From contig NZ_CP147250.1 in the NCBI RefSeq assembly GCF_017316305.2, forward strand, positions 2,045,001-2,109,000: a DNA stretch of 64,000 nt, read 5' to 3'. The notes under the pieces are model-generated. The model did no database searches, had not been told where the DNA came from, and worked only from the letters and a program-made list of their open reading frames with translations. Source of the stretch: Enterococcus sp. DIV1094 (lineage in GTDB: Bacteria; Bacillota; Bacilli; Lactobacillales; Enterococcaceae). Both the position numbers and the translations under genes were made by a program. Position 1 is the first letter of the stretch. Each line of letters begins with the position of its first letter. Of this stretch, positions 8,329-17,891 are shown one piece after another.

Positions 8329-9471
8329 ATGATATATTTCGATAATAGTGCGACAACACCGATCTATCCTCAAAGCTTGGATGCATATGTCAAAACAAGT
8401 CAGCGGATCATCGGCAATCCATCAAGTCTACACGATTTAGGGAATCAGGCAAATCGCTTGTTACAGCAAGCAAGAAAACAAATCGCTGAATTAGTTTCTG
8501 CCTCTCCTGAAGAAATTTATTTTACATCAGGAGGAACAGAAGGAAACAACTGGGTACTGAAAGGAACGATGCTGGAAAAACTTGGCTATGGCAACCATAT
8601 GATCATTTCAGGCGTTGAACATCCAGCAGTCAGTGAAACAGCTGAACAATTAACGAAGCTCGGTATCGAAGTGAGTATTGCGCCTGTCGATAAAAGAGGG
8701 ATCGTACGCGTAGATGAGCTGAAAAAATTAGTACGTAAAGAAACGATTTTGGTTTCAGTTATGGCGGTCAATAATGAAGTCGGTGCGATCCAGCCAATCA
8801 AAGAAATCAGTACCTTTTTGAATGATCATCCTAAGATTCATTTTCATGTGGATGCAGTACAGGCAATCGGTAAAGTACCTTTGGCGGAGTGGTTGACTGA
8901 ACGAGTGGATTTTGCCACTTTTTCTGCACATAAATTCCATGGGCCTCGTGGTGTTGGCTTTATTTATTGGAAAAAAGGTCGTCGTTTATCGCCGCTATTG
9001 ACCGGTGGTGGGCAAGAAAAGAATCAACGTAGCGGAACAGAAAATGTGCCAGGAATCGTCGCGATGGCTAAAGCTTTACGATTAGCATTAGATATCAAAG
9101 CACAAAAACCAAACCAAACAGCGTATCTTAAACAAGCATTGATTGAAGCTTTACATACGTATGATAAAGTAACGATTTTTTCTGAGGGTGACGATTATGC
9201 ACCACACATTTTGTGTTTCTCACTAAAAGGAATCCGCGGTGAAGTACTGGTCCATGCACTGGAAGAAAAACAAATATTTGTTTCTACGACTAGCGCTTGT
9301 TCTTCTCGCAAGCACATGGCAAGTAGCACACTACATGCGATGCAAGTTCCCAATGATCTAGCTACTTCCGCTATTCGTGTCAGCTTGGACGAAAGTAATA
9401 CGATGGCAGAAGTTGAGCAATTCATGATTATTTTCAAGCAGTTGTATAAGAAATTTTCAGTCATCAATTAA
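8329..9471 (+). CDS. Cysteine desulfurase (NifS/IscS family, ThiI partner)
   Basis: The 380-residue PLP enzyme takes sulfur from cysteine and passes it as a persulfide. The PLP lysine is Lys202 in [11 protein letters not shown] and the persulfide cysteine is Cys324 in the TSACSSRK loop. The opening [14 protein letters not shown] is diagnostic of the family. The gene lies 19 bases before thiI, the same pairing as nifZ-thiI in Bacillus subtilis. Its main job is therefore probably 4-thiouridine formation in tRNA rather than general Fe-S assembly, which is inference from context. Confidence 0.9.
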   Translation: MIYFDNSATTPIYPQSLDAYVKTSQRIIGNPSSLHDLGNQANRLLQQARKQIAELVSASPEEIYFTSGGTEGNNWVLKGTMLEKLGYGNHMIISGVEHPAVSETAEQLTKLGIEVSIAPVDKRGIVRVDELKKLVRKETILVSVMAVNNEVGAIQPIKEISTFLNDHPKIHFHVDAVQAIGKVPLAEWLTERVDFATFSAHKFHGPRGVGFIYWKKGRRLSPLLTGGGQEKNQRSGTENVPGIVAMAKALRLALDIKAQKPNQTAYLKQALIEALHTYDKVTIFSEGDDYAPHILCFSLKGIRGEVLVHALEEKQIFVSTTSACSSRKHMASSTLHAMQVPNDLATSAIRVSLDESNTMAEVEQFMIIFKQLYKKFSVIN

Positions 9472-9490
9472 GAATCAGAGGAGTGTTTTT

Positions 9491-10702
9491 TTGAAGTACA
9501 GTGAAATCATGGTTCGCTATGGTGAACTTTCAACAAAAGGAAAAAATCGTAGAAGTTTTATTATGCAGTTGGCACAAAATGTCAGACAAGCATTGAGCGA
9601 TTTTCCTGAAATCAAGATTCATGCAGAGCGCGATCGTATGCATCTCCTTTTAAATGGAGTAGACGGTCAGCTAGTCATCCCTAAGTTAGCAAAAATCTTC
9701 GGGATCCAAAACTTTTCACCGAGCGTGCGAGTGGAAAAAGACGTACAAAGTTTAAAACAAGCAGTTCAGGAGATCATGCAAGAAATCTATACAGGAAAAG
9801 AAACATTCAAGATCATTGCAAAGCGTAGTGATCATAGTTTTGAATTGAATAGTAATGAACTGAATCAAGCCTTAGGAGATGCAGTCATCGATGTTTTTCC
9901 TGATATCCAAGTACAAATGAGAAAGCCAGATATTGCCTTACGTGTGGAGATACGCCGAGATGGTGCTTATCTTTCCTATGAAACGATCAAAGGTGCCGGT
10001 GGTCTGCCGGTTGGTACAAGCGGTAAAGGCATGTTGATGCTTTCAGGAGGGATCGACTCACCTGTTGCTGGCTATTATGCTATGAAACGTGGGGTTGAGA
10101 TCGAAGCGGTCCATTTTGCTAGTCCGCCTTATACAAGTGAACAAGCGCTACAAAAAGCCAAAGATCTAACAGTCAAACTAACGCCTTATGTGGGAAAAAT
10201 CGAGTTCATCGAAGTACCATTTACAGAAGTGCAAGAAGAAATCAAACGAGTGGTACCACAAGGTTACTGGATGACGATCACTCGTCGTATGATGCTTCGC
10301 TTAACAGACGAGATCCGCCGTATTCGTCATGGCTTGGTGATTTTAAATGGGGAATCTTTAGGGCAGGTGGCTTCGCAAACACTTCAAAGTATGGTAGCCA
10401 TCAATGAGGTTACGAATACACCGATCATTCGCCCTGTAGCGACGATGGATAAACTAGAGATCATCGAAGTAGCGGAACAAATCGATACGTTTGATTTGTC
10501 CATCCAACCATTTGAAGATTGCTGTACGATTTTTGCTCCACCGCAACCCAAGACACGTCCGCGACTTGAAAAAGTCCATCAATATGAAGAACGATTGGAT
10601 ATCGATGGCATGATCGAACGTGCATTGGCAGGATTGAAGATCGAAACGATCCACACGGAAACAACGAAGCAACAAGCAGAAGAGTTTTCTGACTTACTCT
10701 AA
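9491..10702 (+). CDS. thiI: tRNA 4-thiouridine synthetase ThiI
   Basis: The 403-residue protein has an N-terminal ferredoxin-like/THUMP RNA-binding part (about residues 1-165) and an adenylating PP-loop (SGGIDS, residues 185-190). The C-terminal region has [13 protein letters not shown]. It ends without a rhodanese domain, as usual in Gram-positive ThiI, so sulfur must come from the upstream desulfurase. It makes s4U at tRNA position 8. The TTG start is supported by GAGGAG about 10 bases upstream. A long hairpin terminator follows. Confidence 0.95.
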   Translation: MKYSEIMVRYGELSTKGKNRRSFIMQLAQNVRQALSDFPEIKIHAERDRMHLLLNGVDGQLVIPKLAKIFGIQNFSPSVRVEKDVQSLKQAVQEIMQEIYTGKETFKIIAKRSDHSFELNSNELNQALGDAVIDVFPDIQVQMRKPDIALRVEIRRDGAYLSYETIKGAGGLPVGTSGKGMLMLSGGIDSPVAGYYAMKRGVEIEAVHFASPPYTSEQALQKAKDLTVKLTPYVGKIEFIEVPFTEVQEEIKRVVPQGYWMTITRRMMLRLTDEIRRIRHGLVILNGESLGQVASQTLQSMVAINEVTNTPIIRPVATMDKLEIIEVAEQIDTFDLSIQPFEDCCTIFAPPQPKTRPRLEKVHQYEERLDIDGMIERALAGLKIETIHTETTKQQAEEFSDLL

Positions 10703-10737
10703 ACGCTGGTAGCAGGCAAAAAAGTCCAACTTCAAGA

Positions 10738-10802
10738 AATAAGTAAGAAAATCAAAAAATAACTTTTTATATTTTTGATTTTCTTGCTTATTTTATTTGT
10801 TT
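10738..10802 (+). terminator. Long hairpin terminator after thiI
   Basis: Arms 10738-10760 and 10771-10792 are complementary over about 22 bases with one wobble, and a T-rich stretch follows. The A/T-rich arms make it potentially bidirectional. Confidence 0.8.
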
Positions 10803-10827
10803 TTAAAAGGAGTTGAGCGTCCGCCTA

Positions 10828-10879
10828 TTGCGAGGTTCCTCGTTCCATGCTAAACTGAGATTATGTGAAATGATTAACA
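10828..10879 (+). promoter_or_regulatory. rex promoter with Rex operator
   Basis: TTGCGA (10828-10833), 17 bp, TAAACT (10851-10856). Just downstream, TGTGAA-ATGA-TTAACA (10864-10879) matches the Rex box TGTGAA-N4-TTCACA with one mismatch, placed near +1, so Rex probably represses its own gene when NADH is low. Confidence 0.75.
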
Positions 10880-10891
10880 AGGAGAAGCGAT

Positions 10892-11545
10892 ATGCGAGAA
10901 AAATCAGAAACGTTACCCAAAGCAACAGCCAAACGGTTGCCTTTATATTTACGCTATTTGAATATGTTGAATGATTCTGGTGTTCAACGGATCAAATCAA
11001 ATGAATTCAGTGAAATCACGCAAGTACCTTCCGCAACGATCCGCAGAGATTTTTCTCATTTAGGGGAATTGGGACGAAGCGGTTATGGGTACGATGTTCC
11101 CTATTTGATTGAAGTGTTTGATCGGATCTTGAATACAGAAGAAGAAAAAAGAATCGCCTTAGTTGGTTTTGGTAATTTAGGAAAAGCATTAAAGCATAAT
11201 AATTTCAGAAGAAATGCGAATTTGAATATTGTTTGTGTCTTTGATAATGATCCAGCCATTGCAGGGAAAGAGATCGAAGGCGTGATGGTATACCCTATGG
11301 ATCGTTTTAGTGAAATCGTTGAAAAAGAAGGCATCAAAGTGGCGATATCAACTGTGCCGAGTAAGTATTCACAATCAGCCATCGATGAGATCGTCAAAGG
11401 TGGGATCACTGCGATCTTGAATTTTGCGCCCGATCGTGTCAGTGTCCCGCCACATGTCCATATGCAATACATCGATCTGACTACTGAATTACAGACATTG
11501 ATTTATTTTGATGAGAATTATTCACAAGTCTTTTCTTCTAAATAA
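10892..11545 (+). CDS. rex: Redox-sensing transcriptional repressor Rex
   Basis: A 217-residue NADH/NAD-responsive repressor of fermentation and anaerobic genes. The N-terminal winged helix covers about residues 1-80, with the recognition segment VPSATIRRDFSHLGELGRSGYGY. A Rossmann domain follows with GFGNLG at 92-97. NAD-bound Rex binds DNA; a high NADH level releases it. It is monocistronic here, with a Rex-like operator over its own start region, and is separated from valS by the T-box leader. AAGGAG precedes the ATG. Confidence 0.95.
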   Translation: MREKSETLPKATAKRLPLYLRYLNMLNDSGVQRIKSNEFSEITQVPSATIRRDFSHLGELGRSGYGYDVPYLIEVFDRILNTEEEKRIALVGFGNLGKALKHNNFRRNANLNIVCVFDNDPAIAGKEIEGVMVYPMDRFSEIVEKEGIKVAISTVPSKYSQSAIDEIVKGGITAILNFAPDRVSVPPHVHMQYIDLTTELQTLIYFDENYSQVFSSK

Positions 11546-11624
11546 CAGCACAGAGAGCACATCAATGAACGTTCTAAGGTGGAGTCTTTCAGCAAATCAA
11601 TCAGTGATTCATTAAGAGCTTTTA

Positions 11625-11653
11625 TTGACTTTAGATTCTAACCATTGTAAAAT
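11625..11653 (+). promoter_or_regulatory. valS promoter
   Basis: TTGACT (11625-11630), 17-bp spacer, TAAAAT (11648-11653), placed directly before the T-box leader. Confidence 0.8.
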
Positions 11654-11658
11654 GAGTC

Positions 11659-11896
11659 AAGATGTTGATCAAGAGGAGTAACTAGTCCGACGTTTAGAGA
11701 GAGAGAACGAATGGTGGAACGTTCTTAACGAAAGCTAGTGAAGGTAGCTTGGGAGTTTTTATCTTGAATCGAGTAGAGATGAACGAGTAGTGATCGTTAA
11801 CTCACTTTGAGAGGTAATAGGCAGCTATTACAAATTAGGTGGTACCGCGTAATCTATACGTCCTAAATACGAAAGTATTTTAGGGCGTTTTTTTAT
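11659..11896 (+). ncRNA. T-box leader of valS with GUA (valine) specifier
   Basis: The conserved AGGTGGTACCGCG is at 11837-11849 and an intrinsic terminator CGTCCTAAATAC/GTATTTTAGGGCG (11859-11887) with a T-run follows. In stem I the specifier loop is closed by CAAG/CTTG (11670-11673 with 11748-11751) and CTAG/CTAG (11682-11685 with 11735-11738). It contains AGTAA on the 5' side and GAA-G-GTA-G on the 3' side. That places the specifier codon GUA at 11744-11746. Uncharged tRNA-Val should favour the antiterminator and allow valS transcription. Confidence 0.92.
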
Positions 11897-11915
11897 TTTA
11901 AAGGAGGAACACAGT

Positions 11916-14561
11916 ATGACGGAAGAAAAGAATCTCTCCACAAAGTACAATCCGCAAGAAGTTGAAGCGGGACGTTATCAAAACTGGTTAGACGAAGATT
12001 TATTCAAACCTAGTGGCGACAAGAAAGCAAAACCTTATTCGATCGTTATCCCCCCTCCCAACGTGACTGGTAAACTCCATTTAGGTCATGCTTGGGATAC
12101 AACATTACAAGATATGTTGATTCGCCAAAAAAGAATGCAAGGGTACGATACGTTATGGTTACCAGGAATGGACCATGCGGGGATCGCGACACAAGCAAAA
12201 GTAGAAGAAAAACTACGTGAGCAAGGCGTTTCTCGTTATGATCTTGGTCGTGAAAAATTCATTGATCAAGTATGGGAATGGAAAGAAGAATATGCGGGTC
12301 ATATCCGTGAACAATGGGCAAAAATGGGCTTATCTTTAGATTATAGCCGTGAACGTTTCACTTTAGACGATGGCTTATCTGAAGCGGTTCGTAAAGTATT
12401 CGTTAGCTTGTACGAAAAAGAGTTGATCTACCGTGGCGAATACATCATCAACTGGGACCCGCAAGCACGGACAGCCCTTTCTGACATTGAGGTGATCCAC
12501 AAAGAAATCGAAGGCGCCTTTTATCATATGAGCTATGAATTAGCTGACGGTTCAGGTGTGGTTGAAATCGCAACGACACGTCCGGAAACGATGCTTGGTG
12601 ATACAGCGATTGCGGTTCATCCAGAGGACGAGCGATACCAAGCACTGATTGGGAAAAAAGTTATTTTACCTTTAGTTAACAAAGAGATCCCGATCGTAGC
12701 CGATGAATATGTCGACATGGAATTTGGAACAGGTGTTGTAAAAATCACACCAGCCCATGATCCAAATGACTTTGAGGTTGGTAATCGTCATGATCTTCCA
12801 CGAGTGAATGTCATGAACGAAGATGGCACGATGAATGAATTAGCAGGGAAATATCAAGGGATGGATCGTTTTGCAGCACGTAAAGCGATTGTCGCTGATC
12901 TAAAAGAGATCGGTCGTTTGATCAAGATCGAAACGATGATCCACAATGTTGGTCACTCTGAGCGTACAGGGGTAGTTGTTGAACCTCGTTTATCGACACA
13001 ATGGTTTGTAAAAATGGCGCCTTTAGCTGAAAAGGCAATTCAAAACCAAGAAACAGAGGATGCTGTGGAATTCTTCCCACCACGCTTCAACCAAACGTTC
13101 TTACGTTGGATGGAAAATGTTCATGACTGGGTAATCTCACGTCAATTATGGTGGGGACATCAAATTCCTGCGTGGTACCACAAGGAAACTGGTGAAATGT
13201 ATGTCGGTATGGAAGCACCAGCGGACAGTGAAAACTGGATACAAGATCCTGATGTTTTGGATACTTGGTTTAGTTCAGCGTTATGGCCTTTCTCAACGAT
13301 GGGATGGCCTGACGAAAACAATGAAGATTACCAACGTTACTTCCCAACAAGTACATTGGTAACAGGATACGATATTATCTTTTTCTGGGTAAGCCGAATG
13401 ATTTTCCAAAGCTTGGAATTTACAGAACGTCGCCCATTTGAAAACGTCTTGATCCACGGATTGATCCGTGATGAACAAGGACGCAAGATGAGTAAATCCC
13501 TTGGAAATGGGATCGATCCAATGGAAGTCATTGAAAAATACGGTGCCGATGCGTTACGTTGGTTCTTATCGAATGGTTCAGCACCAGGACAAGACGTACG
13601 TTTCAGTTACGAAAAAATGGATGCTTCTTGGAACTTTATCAATAAAATCTGGAATGCTTCGCGTTTTGTTATTATGAACGTAGAAGGGATGACAGTAGAA
13701 GATATTGATCTTTCCGGTGAAAAAACAGTGGCTGATCGCTGGATCTTGACTCGTTTGAATGAAACGATCGCTAAAGTGACTGACTTGTTTGAACAATTTG
13801 AGTTCGGTGAGGCAGGTCGTCAATTGTATAACTTTATCTGGGATGATTTCTGTGACTGGTATATTGAGATGAGTAAAGAAACACTTTATGGTGAGGACGA
13901 AGCAGCAAAACAAACCAACCGTAGTATTCTTGTCCATACACTCGATCAGATCTTACGCTTATTGCATCCAATCATGCCATTTGTAACAGAAGAAATTTGG
14001 CAACACATTCCTCATAAAGGAACTTCTTTAGTGGTTGCTGACTATCCAGTCGTTCAACCGGAATATGATGATGAAGCAGCTTCAAAAGGGATGGAAGTAC
14101 TGAAAGAACTGATCCGTTCTGTTCGTAACATCCGTTCTGAAGTAAATACACCATTATCAAAACCGATCACGTTATTGATCAAAACAAATGATCCGAAGAT
14201 CGATCAATTCTTGATCGAGAACACTAATTATATCGAACGCTTCTGTAATCCAGAAGAGCTAACGATCTCTAGTGAAGTGACAGCACCGGATCTAGCAATG
14301 TCTGCTGTCTTGACTGGCGCGGAAATCTTCTTACCTTTAGCGGGATTGATCAACATTGAAGAGGAAATCCAACGCTTAGAAAAAGAATTAGCGAAATGGA
14401 CAGGTGAAGTCAAACGTGTACAAGGGAAATTGAACAACGAACGGTTTGTTTCCAATGCACCTGATGACGTCGTTGAAGCAGAGCGTGCCAAAGAAAAAGA
14501 TTATTTAGAAAAACAAGCAGCTGTAAATGAACGTATCGAACAATTAAAATCGATCAATTAG
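11916..14561 (+). CDS. valS: Valyl-tRNA synthetase
   Basis: The 881-residue class Ia synthetase charges tRNA-Val in the cytosol. HLGH at residues 55-58 is the HIGH motif and KMSKS lies at 524-528. Between them is the CP1 editing domain with the [12 protein letters not shown] signature that removes mischarged threonine. The C-terminus is the anticodon-binding helical domain and a short coiled-coil arm ending EQLKSIN. Expression is controlled by the T-box leader directly upstream. AAGGAGG lies before the ATG and a terminator follows the stop, so it is probably a single-gene unit. Confidence 0.98.
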   Translation: MTEEKNLSTKYNPQEVEAGRYQNWLDEDLFKPSGDKKAKPYSIVIPPPNVTGKLHLGHAWDTTLQDMLIRQKRMQGYDTLWLPGMDHAGIATQAKVEEKLREQGVSRYDLGREKFIDQVWEWKEEYAGHIREQWAKMGLSLDYSRERFTLDDGLSEAVRKVFVSLYEKELIYRGEYIINWDPQARTALSDIEVIHKEIEGAFYHMSYELADGSGVVEIATTRPETMLGDTAIAVHPEDERYQALIGKKVILPLVNKEIPIVADEYVDMEFGTGVVKITPAHDPNDFEVGNRHDLPRVNVMNEDGTMNELAGKYQGMDRFAARKAIVADLKEIGRLIKIETMIHNVGHSERTGVVVEPRLSTQWFVKMAPLAEKAIQNQETEDAVEFFPPRFNQTFLRWMENVHDWVISRQLWWGHQIPAWYHKETGEMYVGMEAPADSENWIQDPDVLDTWFSSALWPFSTMGWPDENNEDYQRYFPTSTLVTGYDIIFFWVSRMIFQSLEFTERRPFENVLIHGLIRDEQGRKMSKSLGNGIDPMEVIEKYGADALRWFLSNGSAPGQDVRFSYEKMDASWNFINKIWNASRFVIMNVEGMTVEDIDLSGEKTVADRWILTRLNETIAKVTDLFEQFEFGEAGRQLYNFIWDDFCDWYIEMSKETLYGEDEAAKQTNRSILVHTLDQILRLLHPIMPFVTEEIWQHIPHKGTSLVVADYPVVQPEYDDEAASKGMEVLKELIRSVRNIRSEVNTPLSKPITLLIKTNDPKIDQFLIENTNYIERFCNPEELTISSEVTAPDLAMSAVLTGAEIFLPLAGLINIEEEIQRLEKELAKWTGEVKRVQGKLNNERFVSNAPDDVVEAERAKEKDYLEKQAAVNERIEQLKSIN

Positions 14562-14570
14562 ACCGATTAA

Positions 14571-14602
14571 GAGAGGTGACGAAAGTTGCCTCTTTTTTTT
14601 TT
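14571..14602 (+). terminator. Terminator of valS
   Basis: Stem AGAGGTGAC/GTTGCCTCT with a GAAA loop (14581-14584) and a long T-run. Confidence 0.85.
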
Positions 14603-14683
14603 TGAGAAAAAAACTCTTCTGGATTTCGTTGTTTCTTACGTGGGCTTTTTTGTTATAATGAAGAGGAATGGGGGAATGGAAAC

Positions 14684-15997
14684 GTGAAAATCGAAGAAGC
14701 AATCAATTGGATCCATAGCCGATTACCATTTGGCTCACGTCCTGGGTTAGACAGAGTAGAAGCCTTATTAGAGGTAGTCGGGCATCCAGAAGACAAAGTC
14801 AAAACGATCCATATTGCAGGAACGAATGGCAAAGGTTCAACAGTAACTTATTTAAGATATTTATTGGAAGAAGCCGGTTTAACAGTCGGAACATTTACAT
14901 CCCCATACATTGAATCATTCAATGAACGCATTTCCATCAATGGTCAAGGCATCCCTGATGAATCATTGATCCGACTCGTAAAGAAATATCAACCGCTAGT
15001 CGAGCAAATGGATCAATTTGAAGCGGTAGCCGGCATTACTGAATTTGAAACATTGACTGCGATGGCGTTTGATTATTTTCTGGAAGAACAAGTCGACGTT
15101 GCGATCATCGAAGTTGGCTTAGGAGGTTTACTCGATTCGACAAACGTTGCAAAACCTTTGTTGACGGGCATCACGACGATCGGCATGGATCATACGGATA
15201 TCTTAGGCGATACGATCGAAGAGATTGCCGCTCAAAAAGCGGGCATCATCAAACAAAATGTGCCACTAGTCACTGGGAAGATCGTACAAGAAGCGATGGC
15301 AGTGATCGAAAAGCAAGCCAAACTAAAAAATGCGCCACATCACGCATGTGGAGAGGATTATACGGTTACCTACAAACATCCGGCAGAAGAATGGGGCGAG
15401 ATTTTTTCATTCCAAAATGAGTATGGTAAGATCCCCAAGTTGATGATCCATATGATCGGGCAACACCAAGTAGAAAATGCCGGTATGGCAGTTGAAATGT
15501 ATCAAGTGTATTGCAAATTGATGAATCTCCCATTCCGCGAAAAAGACGTGATGAATGGCTTGAAAAAGGCGCAATGGCCTGGACGAATGGAACGATTAAG
15601 TGAAGAACCATTAGTGATTTTAGATGGGGCGCATAATACGCATGCCATGGCACGTTTAGTCCAAAATCTAAAAGAAGAATTCAAAGGGTATCATATCCAT
15701 CTTTTGTTCTCTGCTTTACGAACAAAAGAGGTTGATAAAATGTTACACCAATTACAAGACATACCAAACGCAACGATCTATGTCACCACTTTTGATTATC
15801 CTAAAGCCATCGAGCTGACGGATATCGAAGCAAGCACGGAAGATCAAGTCACCATTGTTTCAATGTGGCAATTTGGACTTGCGGAGATTTTGGAGAAGAT
15901 GACGGATGAAGATGTTCTTGTAGTAACAGGTTCACTCTATTTTATTTCTGAAGTGCGACATTTACTTGTACAGTTGGGAGGAAAAAATGAAAGTTAA
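14684..15997 (+). CDS. folC: Folylpolyglutamate synthase / dihydrofolate synthase
   Basis: The 437-residue Mur-ligase-like enzyme adds glutamate to folates so they stay in the cell; many homologues also make dihydrofolate. The P-loop GTNGKGS is at residues 46-52, and SPYIESFNERI, GLGGLLDSTN and LDGAHN blocks follow in the usual order. The start is GTG, preceded by a G-rich ribosome site. Its last 11 bases overlap the start of the next HAD gene, which indicates cotranscription and probably coupled translation. Adjacent valS-folC is a common Firmicutes order. Confidence 0.95.
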   Translation: MKIEEAINWIHSRLPFGSRPGLDRVEALLEVVGHPEDKVKTIHIAGTNGKGSTVTYLRYLLEEAGLTVGTFTSPYIESFNERISINGQGIPDESLIRLVKKYQPLVEQMDQFEAVAGITEFETLTAMAFDYFLEEQVDVAIIEVGLGGLLDSTNVAKPLLTGITTIGMDHTDILGDTIEEIAAQKAGIIKQNVPLVTGKIVQEAMAVIEKQAKLKNAPHHACGEDYTVTYKHPAEEWGEIFSFQNEYGKIPKLMIHMIGQHQVENAGMAVEMYQVYCKLMNLPFREKDVMNGLKKAQWPGRMERLSEEPLVILDGAHNTHAMARLVQNLKEEFKGYHIHLLFSALRTKEVDKMLHQLQDIPNATIYVTTFDYPKAIELTDIEASTEDQVTIVSMWQFGLAEILEKMTDEDVLVVTGSLYFISEVRHLLVQLGGKNES

Positions 15998-16646
15998 TGC
16001 AGTGATTTTCGATATGGATGGCTTATTATTTGATACAGAGATCGTATACTATGAGGCATCTCAGACAGTAGCGGATCGAATGGGATTTCCCTACGATAAA
16101 GACCTTTATTTACGATTTTTAGGGGTATCTGATGAAGAGGTTTGGGCAAACTACCATACTATTTTTGCAAGTTTTGGTCGAGAAACTGTCCAAAAATTTA
16201 TCGACGATTCTTATCAAGAGACACTTGAGCGTTTTGCTTCAGGACAAGTGGAATTAAAGCCAGGAGTGTTGGAATTTTTGACCTTTTTGGAAGAACAGGA
16301 TATTCCAAAAGTGGTAGCATCAAGCAATCAGCGCCATGTGATTGAGCTGTTACTAGAAAAAAATGATCTACGCCATCGTTTTGACACGATCTTCTCCGCT
16401 GAAAATGTCAAACGTGCAAAACCAGATCCAGAAATTTTTTTACGTGCCCATGCTTATTTGGGAACAGAAAAAGCCGAGACTTTGATATTGGAAGACTCTC
16501 AAAATGGCGTACTAGCCGCTCATGGTGCTGGCATCCCAGTTATCATGGTGCCAGATCTATTAGCACCTTCTGATGAATTAGCTGCAAAAACAACAGCGAT
16601 TGTGTCTTCACTTCATGAAGTTCCGTCATTGATCGCAAATAAATAA
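15987..16646 (+). CDS. HAD-superfamily phosphatase, beta-phosphoglucomutase-like (subfamily IA)
   Basis: The 219-residue protein has FDMDGLLFDTE near the N-terminus, a helical cap, SSNQ as motif II, and an LEDSQNGVLAAHGAG motif IV typical of beta-phosphoglucomutase-like phosphatases. The cytosolic substrate is not predictable. ATG at 15987 is chosen because GGGAGG stands 6 bases upstream; an in-frame TTG at 15966 would put 7 extra residues before the conserved start. It overlaps the folC end. Confidence 0.85.
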   Translation: MKVNAVIFDMDGLLFDTEIVYYEASQTVADRMGFPYDKDLYLRFLGVSDEEVWANYHTIFASFGRETVQKFIDDSYQETLERFASGQVELKPGVLEFLTFLEEQDIPKVVASSNQRHVIELLLEKNDLRHRFDTIFSAENVKRAKPDPEIFLRAHAYLGTEKAETLILEDSQNGVLAAHGAGIPVIMVPDLLAPSDELAAKTTAIVSSLHEVPSLIANK

Positions 16647-16704
16647 AATAAATGACCTCTTTTTCCGTATCTTATTTTGAGCGCACGGGAAAGGAGGATT
16701 TTTT

Positions 16705-17397
16705 ATGGAAACAAATTTACTTCATACAGTTCCATCGACTTCTCTGCCTAGAGAAAGAATGGAGATTTATGGCGAAGATGCATTATCAGACCAAGAGCTT
16801 TTAGCAATCTTATTGCGAACCGGTCAGCATCCTTATAATGTATTAGAAATAGCAGGTACGTTATTGAAGAAATTTGGTGGGTTAGCGCTCTTGAGACAAG
16901 CAACGTTAGCAGAATTAGAGGCTGTTCGTGGGATCGGTCGCGTCAAAGCTTTGGAAATCAAAGCGTTGATCGAGCTTGGTCGGCGCATCCAAGTTGATCA
17001 ACTAAGACAAACGAAGACGGTCCATGCCAGTTACGCATTGGCAAAAGAATTGATTTTAGAGCTAAAAGATCAAAAACAAGAACATTTAGTTTGTATTTAT
17101 TTAGATACAAAAAATCAAATCTTGCTAAAAAAAACACTATTTATTGGTTCGCTGGATCAGACGATCGCACATCCGCGGGAAGTGTTCCATTACGCGGTTC
17201 GCTATTCGGCTGCACGGCTTGTGATTGCACACAATCATCCAAGCGGCAACGTTCTTCCGTCTAAGCAGGACATGCGATTGACTCGACGCATCCAGGAATG
17301 TGGAGAGATGATGGGCATCGAAGTACTTGATCATCTGATCATTGGGCGCAAACAATATTTTAGTTTGAGAGAAGAAGGATTAATGGAAAAAGAATGA
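16705..17397 (+). CDS. radC: RadC family JAMM/MPN-domain protein
   Basis: The 230-residue protein has helix-hairpin-helix repeats at the N-terminus (VRGIGRVKALEIKAL) and a C-terminal JAMM metalloprotease-like domain. The metal motif HNHPSG...D is complete: His176, His178 and Asp189. RadC homologues were once linked to DNA repair, but a biochemical function is not proven. An AAAGGAGG site precedes the ATG. It lies 58 bases after the HAD gene with no clear terminator between, so readthrough from the folC transcript is possible. Confidence 0.9.
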   Translation: METNLLHTVPSTSLPRERMEIYGEDALSDQELLAILLRTGQHPYNVLEIAGTLLKKFGGLALLRQATLAELEAVRGIGRVKALEIKALIELGRRIQVDQLRQTKTVHASYALAKELILELKDQKQEHLVCIYLDTKNQILLKKTLFIGSLDQTIAHPREVFHYAVRYSAARLVIAHNHPSGNVLPSKQDMRLTRRIQECGEMMGIEVLDHLIIGRKQYFSLREEGLMEKE

Positions 17398-17546
17398 TGT
17401 AGCTTTCTTGCAAAAAAAAACAACCAAGTGTACAATTATAATGTAATTTTGTTTGGGAATAGAAGTTGAAACATCTGTTGCACCTCTATCGTACACGAGC
17501 AATGTTACAATCAAATTAGTGCTTTGGCACGAGGAGGGTATTATTA

Positions 17547-17747
17547 ATGGAAAAAGGAACAGTAAAATGGTTCAACGCTGAAAAAGGATTTGGTTTTATT
17601 TCACGTGAAGACGGCAGCGACGTATTCGTACACTTTTCAGCTATCCAAGGTGAAGGATTCAAAACATTAGAAGAAGGTCAACCAGTTACTTTTGACGTAG
17701 AAGATTCAGATCGTGGCCCACAAGCTACAAATGTTGAAAAAGCATAA
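17547..17747 (+). CDS. Cold-shock protein (CspA family)
   Basis: The 66-residue single OB-fold protein binds single-stranded RNA and DNA and acts as an RNA chaperone. RNP1 (KGFGFIS) and RNP2 (VFVHFS) are intact. A TATAAT at 17437-17442 would give an upstream untranslated region of about 100 bases, as expected for cold-shock genes. The ribosome site GAGGAGG is very strong. A terminator follows and faces that of rnjA. Which csp paralogue it is cannot be decided here. Confidence 0.95.
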   Translation: MEKGTVKWFNAEKGFGFISREDGSDVFVHFSAIQGEGFKTLEEGQPVTFDVEDSDRGPQATNVEKA

Positions 17748-17811
17748 TCCATACGAAAATACACTGACATGACGCTTGCTTTCTCATGGAGCGAATCAAT
17801 TAGTTGATAAA

Positions 17812-17843
17812 AGGGACTGTGATTACACAGTCTCTTTTTTTTT
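17812..17843 (+). terminator. Terminator of the cold-shock gene
   Basis: Stem AGGGACTGTG (17812-17821), ATTA loop, CACAGTCTCT (17826-17835), then a T-run. Confidence 0.9.
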
Positions 17844-17851
17844 CATCACAA

Positions 17852-17888
17852 AAAAACCACCAGACGATTGATTTCGTTTGGTGGTTTT
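17852..17888 (-). terminator. Terminator of rnjA
   Basis: Stem AAACCACCAGACGA/TCGTTTGGTGGTTT, with a T-run when read on the minus strand. Confidence 0.85.
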
Positions 17889-17891
17889 GAG

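Noticed and set aside
8148..8345. Possible 65-residue gene between ezrA and the cysteine desulfurase
   Set aside because: It runs through the ezrA terminator and the desulfurase promoter, has no ribosome site and no recognisable protein features.
11826..11851. tRNA-like GGTGGTACC stretch
   Set aside because: It is the T-box sequence of the valS leader, not a tRNA gene; no cloverleaf can be drawn.
15966..15986. Longer start for the HAD phosphatase after folC
   Set aside because: The in-frame TTG precedes the strong GGGAGG ribosome site and adds seven residues before the conserved beginning.
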